Position numbers and translations under genes: made by a program
The notes under the pieces: model-generated
The model's database searches: none
Told to the model about the DNA's origin: nothing
Seen by the model: only the letters and a program-made list of their open reading frames with translations
Shown: positions 54,269 through 63,416 of the stretch, one piece after another
Layout of the letters: the number at the start of each line of letters is the position of its first letter
Numbering within the stretch: the stretch's first letter is position 1
Origin: Gimesia chilikensis
Lineage (GTDB): Bacteria > Planctomycetota > Planctomycetia > Planctomycetales > Planctomycetaceae
DNA: 64,000 bases
Reading direction: 5' to 3'
Assembly: GCF_008329715.1 (NCBI RefSeq)
Contig: NZ_VTSR01000020.1
Location: forward strand, 186,001-250,000

Positions 54269-56788
54269 ATGAATACGCGGTTCAATGAGATTTTCAGCAT
54301 GAGCGTATTTCGCGCCGTTTGCGGTTTCGTATTCTGTCTTTCATGGCTGGTGCCCTGCTCTGCAGCGGAGCCACAACACAAGCACACTCCGACCGTCACC
54401 CGACTGTTGAAAAAATACTGTCTTGATTGCCATGACGTCGCAACCGCTGATGGTGAGCGCGAGTTCGAAACATTTTCCCTGCCGCTCAAATCGGAACAGC
54501 AGTTGATTACCGCGGATAGCATCATCGATCAGGTCACGCTGCGAAAAATGCCGCCTGAAGAATCGGTCCAGCCATCCGACGAAGAACGACTCGCTTTAAT
54601 CGGTGCCTTACGCGACAGCATTCAGGAAGCACGGAGCCAGTTCGAAAGTACCGGATCACGCACCATCATGCGTCGCCTTTCCAATCGGGAATATGAAAAC
54701 ACCCTGGCGACTTTGTTTGACCGTCGTGTCGACACGCTGGGATTAACAGCGGACTTTCCGAAAGAAGAGACCAGCCAGCACATGGACAACATCGGCGAGT
54801 CGCTGGTGACGTCCGGATTTCTGCTGGATCAGTATTTCCAGGCAGCCTCTCGGCTGGTAGAGGCCCGTCTGGGCAAACCCGAGATGAAACCGAAGTCCTG
54901 GCACTTTAAGGACAATTTCAAACAGTACGAAGAATTGTCGGGGGCACACCGCAGTGTGTTCAAATATCGGTATCTCTGTCTCTACGAGCAGCCCAATACC
55001 GACACACGTCAGGGTGGCTACGGACACATTGAAGATTTTCTGGATGGCGTACCGGTCTCAGGTCTGTATGACATCCAGGTTCAGGCCCAGGCGCTGCACC
55101 GTGACACCCATTACGATCCTAAGATTTTCCGCATCGACTTTTCGGAACCGTTTCAACTGGCTGTTGTGACCGGTGATGTGAAGAAAGGGCATATCCATTA
55201 CCCCCAGGCAATCGAACCGATCCTGGCCAGCACCGTGGTTCCGGATGACAAACCTGAGTGGCTAAAGTTTCGCGTCTGGCTGGAAGCCGGGCAGACACCC
55301 CGATTCATTTTTCCAAACGGACCTTATGAGTCGCGGGCATCAGTCATCACGCTCAATAAACGCTACAAAGACGAATTTAAGAATCCTGAGACAGGAGTCA
55401 GACGAAGTGCACTGCTTCGCGAAGGAGAGCTGCCTCACATCAGGATCAGCGAAATCAAAATCAATGGTCCGCTCCCGGAACCGGGAGGCAGTAAAGAAGA
55501 ACTCGCCGTATTCGGGAAAGAGGGATTCCAGGAAGCCCATGCCCTGGATCAGCTGTATCGCTTTGCGAAAAAGGCCTATCGGCGTCCGCTGAACGAATCC
55601 GATCAACAACGAATTAAAACACTTTACGAAAAACGACTTTCCGAGCAGGCGCCACCACGTCAGGCAGCCCTCGATACTGTCAAGCTGATACTCTGCTCGC
55701 CCTCGTTTTTATACCTCAGTGAGATCACGCCCGAGGAAGAACTTGAATTACACCCGTATGATCTGGCGTCGCGTCTTTCCTATGCACTCTGGACGGCACC
55801 GCCTGATGCAGAATTGTTCGCCGCGGCCGCCTCGGGACAACTGAAGAACAAAGAAGAGTTACAGAAGCAGATTCGACGTCTGTTGAAAGATCCCCGTTCG
55901 GATGAATTCGTCAATGGCTTTCTGGACAGCTGGCTCAATCTGCGTGCCATGGGCGACCAGCCTCCACCACGCAGAGCCGCCTGGGAATATTATGCTCAGA
56001 ACCTGCCTGAATCGATGAAACAGGAAGCGCGTCTGTTTTTCCGCTCCCTGTTGGATGAAAACGGATCGGTCAAGAATTTTCTGGACGCTGACTATACCTT
56101 CGTTGATAAGAAACTGGCCCACCTCTATCAGTTACCTGAGAAGGACAAAATGCGACTGAAAGATGGTTTTCAGCGTGTCAGCCTATCCGGTACGAAACAC
56201 CGTGGTGGATTGCTGGGCATGGCTGGCGTACTGACCGTCAGCGCCAACGGTGTTGATACATCGCCAGTCACACGCGGTGTGTATGTCCTTGAAAATCTGC
56301 TCGGATCTACTCCACCACCTCCGCCAGATGAAGTGCCTGCCATTGAGGCTGATGTCAGCGGAGCCACGACCATTCGTGAACGACTGCTCAAACACAGCCA
56401 GGATCAGACATGTTACGTCTGTCATCGCAACATCGATCCCCACGGCCACGCACTGGAATCATTCGACCCGATCGGCCGCTGGCGTGAAAAGTATCCTCAT
56501 CCGAGAGGAAAAGGGAGCGGCCCGAAGGTCGATCCGACGGGTAAGCTGCCTTCTGGTGAAACATTCAAAGACTTCGAGAGCTTTAAACAAGTCCTGCTCG
56601 AAAAACGTCTTGATAAGTTTACCCACTGTCTGATCGAAAAGCTGCTCACCTACTCAACCGGAAGGCAGATGGAACGCTCCGACCAGTACAAGATCGAAGA
56701 TATCTTGAAGCGTGTCAAAGCCGAAGAATACGGTTTAGAGACCATCGTGATCGAAGTCATGACTTCCCGCATCTTTCGCTCGCGTTAA
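54269..56788 (+). CDS. Planctomycete cytochrome c protein with DUF1587/DUF1592/DUF1588/DUF1585
   Basis: An 839-residue exported protein. The signal peptide ends near residue 33 (P-C-S-A-A). The cytochrome c-like domain has C-L-D-C-H. DUF1587 follows (M-R-R-L-S-N-R-E-Y-E-N-T-L), then DUF1595 (Y-R-F-A-K-K-A-Y-R-R-P-L), DUF1592 (A-S-R-L-S-Y-A-L-W-T-A-P-P-D) and DUF1588 (G-L-L-G-M-A-G-V-L-T-V-S-A-N-G). A second haem-type C-Y-V-C-H and DUF1585 (T-Y-S-T-G-R-Q-M-E) are at the C-terminus. Standard domain order and length. It is translationally close to DUF1552 (2 bp). The two CxxCH motifs suggest electron transfer in the periplasm; the substrate is unknown. An in-frame ATG at 54299 is possible. Confidence 0.9.
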   Translation: MNTRFNEIFSMSVFRAVCGFVFCLSWLVPCSAAEPQHKHTPTVTRLLKKYCLDCHDVATADGEREFETFSLPLKSEQQLITADSIIDQVTLRKMPPEESVQPSDEERLALIGALRDSIQEARSQFESTGSRTIMRRLSNREYENTLATLFDRRVDTLGLTADFPKEETSQHMDNIGESLVTSGFLLDQYFQAASRLVEARLGKPEMKPKSWHFKDNFKQYEELSGAHRSVFKYRYLCLYEQPNTDTRQGGYGHIEDFLDGVPVSGLYDIQVQAQALHRDTHYDPKIFRIDFSEPFQLAVVTGDVKKGHIHYPQAIEPILASTVVPDDKPEWLKFRVWLEAGQTPRFIFPNGPYESRASVITLNKRYKDEFKNPETGVRRSALLREGELPHIRISEIKINGPLPEPGGSKEELAVFGKEGFQEAHALDQLYRFAKKAYRRPLNESDQQRIKTLYEKRLSEQAPPRQAALDTVKLILCSPSFLYLSEITPEEELELHPYDLASRLSYALWTAPPDAELFAAAASGQLKNKEELQKQIRRLLKDPRSDEFVNGFLDSWLNLRAMGDQPPPRRAAWEYYAQNLPESMKQEARLFFRSLLDENGSVKNFLDADYTFVDKKLAHLYQLPEKDKMRLKDGFQRVSLSGTKHRGGLLGMAGVLTVSANGVDTSPVTRGVYVLENLLGSTPPPPPDEVPAIEADVSGATTIRERLLKHSQDQTCYVCHRNIDPHGHALESFDPIGRWREKYPHPRGKGSGPKVDPTGKLPSGETFKDFESFKQVLLEKRLDKFTHCLIEKLLTYSTGRQMERSDQYKIEDILKRVKAEEYGLETIVIEVMTSRIFRSR

Positions 56789-56848
56789 ACCGAAACAAGA
56801 CTCAGCTTTCACTTGTTTCCCAGGGGTTGAATTCGAAGATACAGAATT

Positions 56849-56883
56849 GGGCTAACCGTGTTTTTAACAATCCGGTTATGCCC
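56849..56883. terminator. Hairpin between convergent genes
   Basis: GGGCTAACCG (56849-56858) pairs with CGGTTA-T-GCCC (56873-56883), one bulge, 14-nt loop, adjoining the stop of the SGNH hydrolase gene. No strong T-run follows on either strand, so termination is plausible but not certain. Confidence 0.5.
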
Positions 56884-58011
56884 TCACTGTTCCATTCGAT
56901 ATTTCAACCACGCATAAATACTCGCCCCGATTTGCTGGTAACCGACTTTATTGGGGTGCACCCCGTTGTTAACCGGGTAGCCGTCCACGATATCGAGGTT
57001 TAGCTCCGTCGGAATGATGAACAGGTTCTCATTTTCGCGGCCTTTGAATTTTTCAATTTGACGTTGCACCAGCCTGTGTTGAATCTTCTTCCATCCCCAG
57101 CGGCTATAGCGGTCTTTATAATTAGCATAAAACGCTTCCTGTCGTGAATTCCCCGGAGTGGTCAGGCAGATTCCCACCTCCGCCTGCGGCGCAGCTGCCT
57201 GCAGGGCTTTGATCAGGATATCAGCCTGTGTGAACATGCCATCGATCTTCTCATCAATGGCATCCTGTTTCGCTGAAAAACAATCATTGATGCCCAGCAT
57301 AATGATCACATAATCTGGCTTTTGATCATTACACTCTTCTTTGAAGTAGAGCGGTAAATCGAGGCCAGGCTTACCATCTTTTCCGAGATAGACGAACGGA
57401 CTACTGCGTTTGCGATTGGTTCCATCGGGTTTCGGCTCATACTGTGAAACAAACCTCTGCCAGGTCCAACCGCCGTAACCTTCGTGGGCGACCCCCGCAG
57501 CAGCGGACTTCGGTTTGTGCGTTCCCAGCATTTGCCATTTAGGATTGCCGGGAGTCGAGAGCAATCGGGCGATCTCGTTGGAGTAGGTAGTCGCGTTTGT
57601 CAGGCTGTCGCCGATAATCAACAACCGACAGTGGTCACGATTGGCTCCCGCATCCGGCCTTGAAACTTGCAGAACGGTATTCGCAGTCCCCAGGTTCGCT
57701 CCGTCGGCGTCTGTCACTTTGACTGAGAGTGAATATTGTCCGACATTCGAATCTGTCGGCGTCACGGTCCAGCGATTCTGGTCGACAGTGCCGATTTCGC
57801 AATCCACTTCAAACCGATATTTTTCGGGAGTTTCGGTCAGAACGATATTGTCGAAATAGATACTCATCTCCACGCCGGGTACCGCATAAAACATGGGCGG
57901 CAGCGTCAGCTGAAGAGATTGTGTTTTTTCAGCAGCCGTTGCTGGAGACGCTGCGAGCAGCAGGAGAAGAATCAGCTGGATCAGAATTCGGGGCGATTTA
58001 ATTTTCTGCAC
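56884..58011 (-). CDS. Secreted SGNH/GDSL-type hydrolase
   Basis: A 375-residue protein with a signal peptide (1-26) and an N-terminal beta-sandwich domain (~28-120). The SGNH hydrolase domain follows: block I G-D-S-L-T-N, block II G-Y-G-G-W-T-W, block III G-I-N-D-C, block V N-N-G-V-H-P-N-K-V-G. The family removes acyl or acetyl groups from glycans and lipids. In the usual D-x-x-H of block V the Asp position is Asn here (N-G-V-H), so activity may be altered or use a dyad. The start is GTG at 58011. It is convergent with the DUF1552/DUF1592 operon. Confidence 0.85.
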   Translation of the reverse strand: MQKIKSPRILIQLILLLLLAASPATAAEKTQSLQLTLPPMFYAVPGVEMSIYFDNIVLTETPEKYRFEVDCEIGTVDQNRWTVTPTDSNVGQYSLSVKVTDADGANLGTANTVLQVSRPDAGANRDHCRLLIIGDSLTNATTYSNEIARLLSTPGNPKWQMLGTHKPKSAAAGVAHEGYGGWTWQRFVSQYEPKPDGTNRKRSSPFVYLGKDGKPGLDLPLYFKEECNDQKPDYVIIMLGINDCFSAKQDAIDEKIDGMFTQADILIKALQAAAPQAEVGICLTTPGNSRQEAFYANYKDRYSRWGWKKIQHRLVQRQIEKFKGRENENLFIIPTELNLDIVDGYPVNNGVHPNKVGYQQIGASIYAWLKYRMEQ

Positions 58012-58305
58012 AGGTCACTCAATCTGATAAAAGTCGGGAATTCCCGTTCGTGTTGATCCTGAAACCGATTCAGGCAAAATACAATTCTTATCGTACCATC
58101 GTTCCCCCCCTTCAAGTCCAGCGTCCGGCGTTTTTTCTCATATTTTCTGCTCATGGATTCCTATCGCCAACCGGAAGGTTCCGTTTTGATGATCATCTCT
58201 GGACTGATGCCTTGATGGGGAAATTCCACTTCAGATATGATGAATGTTTCTGCAAATCCTGCGTCTCACTGCGGACAACAGATCTGGAATAGTTAAGGAA
58301 CCCCG

Positions 58306-59280
58306 ATGGCTGCGAAGAGTTTTAAGCCCGTAAAAACAGGTGTCATAGGCCTGGGGCGTTTTGGACGATTACATTCATTGACATTAGCAGGATTAGCAGA
58401 GGCTGAGCTGGCAGCGGTGGTCGCACGACGCCAGGAAAGTCTTGATGCCCTGCATAAAGAACTTCCCGATGTACCAGGGTGGACCAATCTGACACAGGCG
58501 ATTGAAGAGTCTGACGCAGAAGCCTGGGTGGTCGCCTGCACGACAGAGTCTCACGTGGTGGTTACCAGAGAACTGCTCGAACATGGAAAAGTCGTACTGC
58601 TGGAAAAGCCGATTTCAGAGACGCTGGAAGAAGCGGAAAGTCTCGCCCCACTGGTCCGCCCCGATTCCAGTAATCTGATGCTGGGACACATCCTGCTGTT
58701 CAACAGCGAATTTCAGGAGTTGCGAGAAATAGCCCGCAAACGTGGTCCGATTTCCTACATCGACTGTGTACGCCATCGACCGGCGAGCATCGTGCAGGAT
58801 TTCCCAGGCGAAAACCCGTTACAGGCTGCAATGGTACATGACCTGTATTCAACACAGGTACTTCTCGATTGTGCAGAGCCGGATCACTTCAGTGCCCAGT
58901 TTCATCGGACAGAAAATGGCGATATCGACCTGGCTGTTGCACAACTCCAGTGGAACGGAGGTCCGGTAGCCTCGTTTGCGGCTTCCTATTTAACGCCTGC
59001 GGGAATGCCGCCACGCGGTTTTGATCGAACTGAAGTGTTCGGTGAGGGCTGGTCTGCACGCATCGAACCAAATCCACGTCCGATCTCAGTCTGGGACAAT
59101 GCAGCTGCCTGGCCCCTGGCATTGGAAGTGCGTGCCAATCCCCCCAGTGGCATGATGGCTGAGGAGCTACGTTGCTTCTGTCGAGTCGTGCGAAACACAG
59201 AAGCGGTTCCCACGGGAGCGACATACTCGGATGCCATGCAGGTACAACGCTGGATGGAGAAGCTGAACGCGTTTGCCTGA
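58306..59280 (+). CDS. Gfo/Idh/MocA family oxidoreductase
   Basis: A 324-residue NAD(P)-dependent sugar-type dehydrogenase. The N-terminal Rossmann fold has G-V-I-G-L-G-R-F-G-R (near residue 12), followed by the family motif L-L-E-K-P-I-S-E-T near residue 103. A C-terminal alpha/beta domain contains H-D-L-Y-S-T-Q in place of the catalytic H-D-x-D-x-x. Substrate unknown. AAGGA lies 7 nt upstream of the ATG. No signal peptide, so it is cytoplasmic. It is monocistronic, flanked by intergenic regions of 294 and 459 bp. Confidence 0.88.
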   Translation: MAAKSFKPVKTGVIGLGRFGRLHSLTLAGLAEAELAAVVARRQESLDALHKELPDVPGWTNLTQAIEESDAEAWVVACTTESHVVVTRELLEHGKVVLLEKPISETLEEAESLAPLVRPDSSNLMLGHILLFNSEFQELREIARKRGPISYIDCVRHRPASIVQDFPGENPLQAAMVHDLYSTQVLLDCAEPDHFSAQFHRTENGDIDLAVAQLQWNGGPVASFAASYLTPAGMPPRGFDRTEVFGEGWSARIEPNPRPISVWDNAAAWPLALEVRANPPSGMMAEELRCFCRVVRNTEAVPTGATYSDAMQVQRWMEKLNAFA

Positions 59281-59739
59281 TCAGCAGCTAAATAACTCAT
59301 CCTTCATGCACGGAAGCTGGCCTACATTCCAACGTATGCACCAGAGATACTATGCTGGAATCGAAGGTGTGCAGCGAAAATGGCATCCCTGCCTGACTAA
59401 GAATGATCAACCGATTTGGCCCGATTCGGCTGATCCAAGTCACTGACTGATCTCCATACCGATTCCAGCGAATCGGAGTCAGATAATCGCTTACTCCTGA
59501 AACCGCGTAATCGTAGTTTTGCGAATCATTTAATCCGTAATATGCTGATATTTCCCGAGATTACGCTGCAAATTATTCCCTTCTCTGAAATCGATTTCCG
59601 ACTGGTTTCACCAAACGACGAATCTTTCAGTTCTGGGGAGATTACACATAAACAAAATGGTATACTGAATCGGTCATGGACGACAAACATTTAAAGTGGG
59701 CCCTGTTATTCTAAACCATCTGCAATTTAGAAAACTGAC
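59281..59739. other. Intergenic region upstream of the sigma/kinase pair
   Basis: 459 bp without a gene. It contains a short hairpin (CCGATTC-CAGC-GAATCGG, 59459-59476), and a TATACT box at about 59660 that could be a -10 element without a clear -35. Confidence 0.45.
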
Positions 59740-60330
59740 ATGGAATACGACGAAGACACCCCGGTCTCCAGCTGGCTGAGTACTCTGGGAAACGATCAGA
59801 AGGATGCCGTCCAGGAAATCTGGGACGAGTTTTATGAGAAACTGATTCGCTATGCACAGACCCGGGTCAACACCTTTCCGACAGCCACCCTGGACGCCGA
59901 AGATATCGTGCTTTCCGTCTTCGAAAGTGTCTGGGCGGCTTCACAACGCGGCCGATTTGATTCAGTCCAGAACCGGGATGAATTATGGTGGCTGCTGATC
60001 GCCATGACCCAACGGAAAGCAGTCAGCCATATCCGCCGGGAAACCGCCCAGAAACGCACCTCACCAGAGGGAAAACTGCCGGTCTCGATCAATTCCATTG
60101 AAAACTTCCAGGCTTACGTGTCCACCGACCACTCCCCCGAATACTTTGCCATCATGGAAGAAGAATATCAGCGCGTCTTAAATAAACTTTCTGATGATGT
60201 TTTGAAGAAAATTGCGGTTTACAAGATACAGGGTTACACGCATGAGGAAATCAGTGAGCTGTTGGAAATCTCCCCGGCCACTGTAACGAGAAAGGTACGG
60301 CTGATCCGAAAAGCATGGAGTCATGAATAA
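59740..60330 (+). CDS. ECF-type RNA polymerase sigma factor
   Basis: A 196-residue sigma factor of the planctomycete extracytoplasmic-function type. Region 2 spans ~25-110 (E-I-W-D-E-F-Y-E-K-L, D-A-E-D-I-V, W-W-L-L-I-A-M-T-Q-R-K-A-V-S-H-I-R-R-E). Region 4 spans ~145-195, with a helix-turn-helix (G-Y-T-H-E-E-I-S-E-L-L-E-I-S-P-A-T-V-T-R-K). There is no anti-sigma gene; instead the kinase gene overlaps its last 8 bp. Planctomycete ECF groups fused to or paired with Ser/Thr kinases are known, and control by phosphorylation is the likely mode. Confidence 0.92.
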   Translation: MEYDEDTPVSSWLSTLGNDQKDAVQEIWDEFYEKLIRYAQTRVNTFPTATLDAEDIVLSVFESVWAASQRGRFDSVQNRDELWWLLIAMTQRKAVSHIRRETAQKRTSPEGKLPVSINSIENFQAYVSTDHSPEYFAIMEEEYQRVLNKLSDDVLKKIAVYKIQGYTHEEISELLEISPATVTRKVRLIRKAWSHE

Positions 60331-62464
60331 TACCCCCTATGATCCTGCAGATGACGATCTCATGGCGGCAGCCTATACCATTGATCGCATCTGTGACAGC
60401 TTCGAATCATCCTGGAAACAGGGACAATCCCCCGAAATCGAGAGTTTCCTCAAAGAGACTTCCGGTAAGACCCAGTCTATCGTCTTCGCCGAATTACTTC
60501 GCCTGGATATCCACTATCGCAGGATGAACGGGAACCTGCTCTCCCTGGATGACTATCAGTCCCGCTTTCCCCAATACAGTGAAATCCTGCAGGACTTCTC
60601 CTCCCAGCTGGCAGATTCATTCCGACAGGTACGTCGACTCGGTCGCTATCGGCTCGAAAAAATCGTCGGCCGAGGTGCCTTCGGACTGGTCTGGAAAGCG
60701 TGGGACGAAGAACTCCAGCGGACCGTCGCACTCAAGCTACCTCGAAAAAAGTCACTCTCGGCTGTCGAACGGAAACGCTTCTCCCGGGAAGCCCGCTCTG
60801 CCGCCCGACTTTCCCACCCCGGAATTGTATCCATCCACGACTTCGAGGAAATCGACGGCACTCTCGTACTGGTCACGGAATTTGTCGAAGGCTCCACCCT
60901 CCGCGAATGGACCAGGCACCACGAGGTCGACTTCAGCAAAGCCGCGAGCATCTGTCGCGATCTGGCCATCGCCCTCCATGCCGCGCACCAGCAGTCCGTG
61001 ATCCACCGGGATCTCAAGCCGAATAACGTTCTGGTTACAGATGACGACCAGCTGCGCATCACCGATTTTGGTCTTGCCAAACGTTCCGATGTCGAATCCA
61101 CAATCGCCGTAACCGGTGCGATTATGGGAACCTTTGCCTATATGAGCCCCGAACAGGCGGATGGCAAGGCATCTACTGTCGATGGACGTGCCGATATCTA
61201 CTCCCTGGGAGTCATTCTGTACGAACTGCTGACCAACCGAGTTCCTTTTAAGGGGAATTCCTGCCAGGAAATGATTTCTCAGATCCTGCATACCGAACCG
61301 GTTCCCCCCCACAAATGGAATGCCAGCATCCCACGTGACCTGGAAACGATCTGTCTGAAATCCTTAAGTAAACTCGCGGGAGATCGCTACGACACTGCTG
61401 ACGAGCTGGCTGAGGACCTGCAGCGGTTCATCGAAGGAAAACCCATCACAGCGCGTCGGCTCTCGCTGCACGAGAAACTGTGGCGCTGGGCAAAGCGAAA
61501 CCGGTTATTGAGCGCGTCCCTGTTGACAACCTGCGTACTTTTGTTGAGCAGTTCAACCGCCATGATTGTCATGCATGATGATGGCAAATGGCAGGTAAAT
61601 GTCCAGACCGAACCACCGGGAGCACGCATCCTCGTCTATCCCCGGGACTCCATCTCTGGAGAACCCAATCCCAGCATTGAATTTGAAGCCGACGGGACGA
61701 CTCCCACCGATCTCCGCCTCGCACCTGGAGAATACTACGTAGTTGCGATGCTCGAAGGAACGCCCCGGTTTCAACAAGTCTTCCGCAAAGTGCCTCCCCG
61801 GGGAGCGGAGATTCCCATCGGAAGTACCAAAAACAGATTCTGGAATAAAACTCAAGCCAACACACTCGAATGGCCTGAAATCATCATTCCTACGCAAAGT
61901 GTGTTGGATGAGATGGTTTTGATCAAAGGCAATCAGATTGATATTCCTGATCTCTATATCTCTACCAGATGCTTCACAAATCACGACTATTTGACTCTTC
62001 GTCCCGACGCAAGTGACGCTGATCCCGCCAGACACGCCCCGCTCGACGCTCCTTATTACCCGGAAGGACAGGACTTCGCCATACACTTTGCCGAGGAGGC
62101 AGGAGGACGGCTTATGACAGTCGACGAATTCAAGCACATCGTTGATTCTCTCCCTTTGCAACCTGCGTTAGAGAATTTTCTTAATACAGGCAAAGAATGG
62201 ACGTCCTCGCTGGCAACTCCACAGCAAATAGAAACTTCAAAAGCAGCATTGGATTTGAATCCCGAGTTCCGTACTCCCGATTTTATCGGATTGACAATCT
62301 CCCGAAATCAGAATCATAATCAAGCTGAGGGCAACTACGAGTTAAAGAATCAGAAAAGCTACTCTATTCAAACCGCAATCCGCTATTTACAACCGGAAAA
62401 GATTGGATTTCGTCTTGTTCGTCCAGCATCACAGCAGTTGAAGAGAAAACAGCCCACAAAATAG
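60323..62464 (+). CDS. Membrane Ser/Thr kinase paired with ECF sigma factor (PEGA-like extracytoplasmic domain)
   Basis: A 713-residue protein. An N-terminal helical region (1-100) is followed by a Hanks kinase with glycine loop V-G-R-G-A-F-G (115-121), Lys138, H-R-D 228-230 and D-F-G 248-250. One transmembrane helix lies at ~395-417. A PEGA-like beta domain (~422-495; V-Q-T-E-P-P-G-A-R-I-L-V-Y) leads to a C-terminal part that resembles a degenerate formylglycine-generating-enzyme/SUMF1 domain (M-V-L-I-K-G-N-Q-I-D-I-P-D-L-Y-I-S) without the usual cysteines. Its start overlaps the sigma gene by 8 bp, so the two are translationally coupled. It may relay an external signal to the sigma factor. 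Confidence 0.9.
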   Translation: MNNTPYDPADDDLMAAAYTIDRICDSFESSWKQGQSPEIESFLKETSGKTQSIVFAELLRLDIHYRRMNGNLLSLDDYQSRFPQYSEILQDFSSQLADSFRQVRRLGRYRLEKIVGRGAFGLVWKAWDEELQRTVALKLPRKKSLSAVERKRFSREARSAARLSHPGIVSIHDFEEIDGTLVLVTEFVEGSTLREWTRHHEVDFSKAASICRDLAIALHAAHQQSVIHRDLKPNNVLVTDDDQLRITDFGLAKRSDVESTIAVTGAIMGTFAYMSPEQADGKASTVDGRADIYSLGVILYELLTNRVPFKGNSCQEMISQILHTEPVPPHKWNASIPRDLETICLKSLSKLAGDRYDTADELAEDLQRFIEGKPITARRLSLHEKLWRWAKRNRLLSASLLTTCVLLLSSSTAMIVMHDDGKWQVNVQTEPPGARILVYPRDSISGEPNPSIEFEADGTTPTDLRLAPGEYYVVAMLEGTPRFQQVFRKVPPRGAEIPIGSTKNRFWNKTQANTLEWPEIIIPTQSVLDEMVLIKGNQIDIPDLYISTRCFTNHDYLTLRPDASDADPARHAPLDAPYYPEGQDFAIHFAEEAGGRLMTVDEFKHIVDSLPLQPALENFLNTGKEWTSSLATPQQIETSKAALDLNPEFRTPDFIGLTISRNQNHNQAEGNYELKNQKSYSIQTAIRYLQPEKIGFRLVRPASQQLKRKQPTK

Positions 62465-62487
62465 GTCGCTATTTGTGGGCTGTTTTT
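62448..62487 (+). terminator. Rho-independent terminator of the sigma/kinase operon
   Basis: AACAGCCCACAAA (62448-62460) pairs with TTTGTGGGCTGTT (62472-62484), followed by a T-rich tail. The kinase stop codon (62462-62464) lies in the loop side of the hairpin. Confidence 0.88.
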
Positions 62488-62530
62488 GTTCGAACAACAG
62501 TTGCTCAATTACAGAATTCAGTTCTCATTC

Positions 62531-63292
62531 TTAATGATTGAAGCGAATCAGATACTGCGAACCTCCATAATTGATCAGAGAAAACTCGCGGCACACCCCT
62601 GCACTCCAGCCACCTGATCGATCCTCAATATGATAGGGGGCTCTCCTTTCACAATAACCAAAAGGCAATTTGATAGACGTTTTATCCTGGGATTTATCAA
62701 ATTTTTCAACCTCAAAACCATACCAGAAATAGATCGCATCAGACTGATCTGTTGGGTTTTCTGATTTGGATAGGCAGATTAAAAATAACTTGGCACACTT
62801 TAAATCTGGCGCTGCTGTTCCAAACTGCATAAAACGCGTACTGACAACTTCGTAATAAAAATCCGTTTCAGGAGGATACAAATCAAGCCGTGCAGACGGA
62901 CGAGCAGGCAGAGGATGCATGTAATGCCGGAAAGCAGGCTCGGTCCCTTTCGATTTCTTTTGCTTATCCTTTCTCGCCTGTGAACACGTATCGCCGCAGG
63001 CTCCTGATCCGACGCATAACGTTTCCGGGTAGCTGTCTAAAGGAGCGTAATTAATAATCGAGACAGCAGTGGCAGCCGCACAGTCGTCTTCATACTGATA
63101 ACGATAAGCCATCCACGCCCAGAGGTTAGTTCCCACAGGCCCCAATGGAACCTGGTTACATACACAGGTCGTCAGCAGAGGGGTCTCTTTCTTTGTTTTT
63201 TTATCAGCAGCCTCGCCCATATTCGTTTTCCCCGCCAGACAGCAGAGCAGGAAACACGCTCCCAGTAACAAAGTCAGTTTCATTCGGTTCAT
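62531..63292 (-). CDS. Secreted cysteine-rich protein of unknown function
   Basis: About 253 residues with a clear signal peptide (LTLLLGACFLLCCLAGK). The mature part has ten cysteines (T-C-V-C, D-D-C, L-C-V-G-S-G-A-C-G-D-T-C, K-C, I-C, Y-C, V-C) and many aromatics, consistent with a disulfide-stabilised exported protein. No family recognised. ATG at 63292 is preferred; a start at 63310 adds six residues. It lies directly downstream of the DUF1559 gene on the same strand, so it may be co-expressed with it in the place taken elsewhere by the regulatory-like lipoproteins. Confidence 0.72.
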   Translation of the reverse strand: MNRMKLTLLLGACFLLCCLAGKTNMGEAADKKTKKETPLLTTCVCNQVPLGPVGTNLWAWMAYRYQYEDDCAAATAVSIINYAPLDSYPETLCVGSGACGDTCSQARKDKQKKSKGTEPAFRHYMHPLPARPSARLDLYPPETDFYYEVVSTRFMQFGTAAPDLKCAKLFLICLSKSENPTDQSDAIYFWYGFEVEKFDKSQDKTSIKLPFGYCERRAPYHIEDRSGGWSAGVCREFSLINYGGSQYLIRFNH

Positions 63293-63416
63293 CACAGTCG
63301 GCCCTTTCATTGTGAATCATGTGACGCTACAGGATTCTGAATTTAAAAAACAGTTTGCTTCAAAGTTAATCTGAATCGCTACTTCCGTTTTCGCTCTAAG
63401 ATCACCTCCCTTACTG

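Noticed and set aside
59459-59476. Short hairpin CCGATTC-CAGC-GAATCGG as terminator of the Gfo/Idh gene
   Set aside because: Nearly 180 bp from the stop and no T-run; kept only as a note in the intergenic entry.
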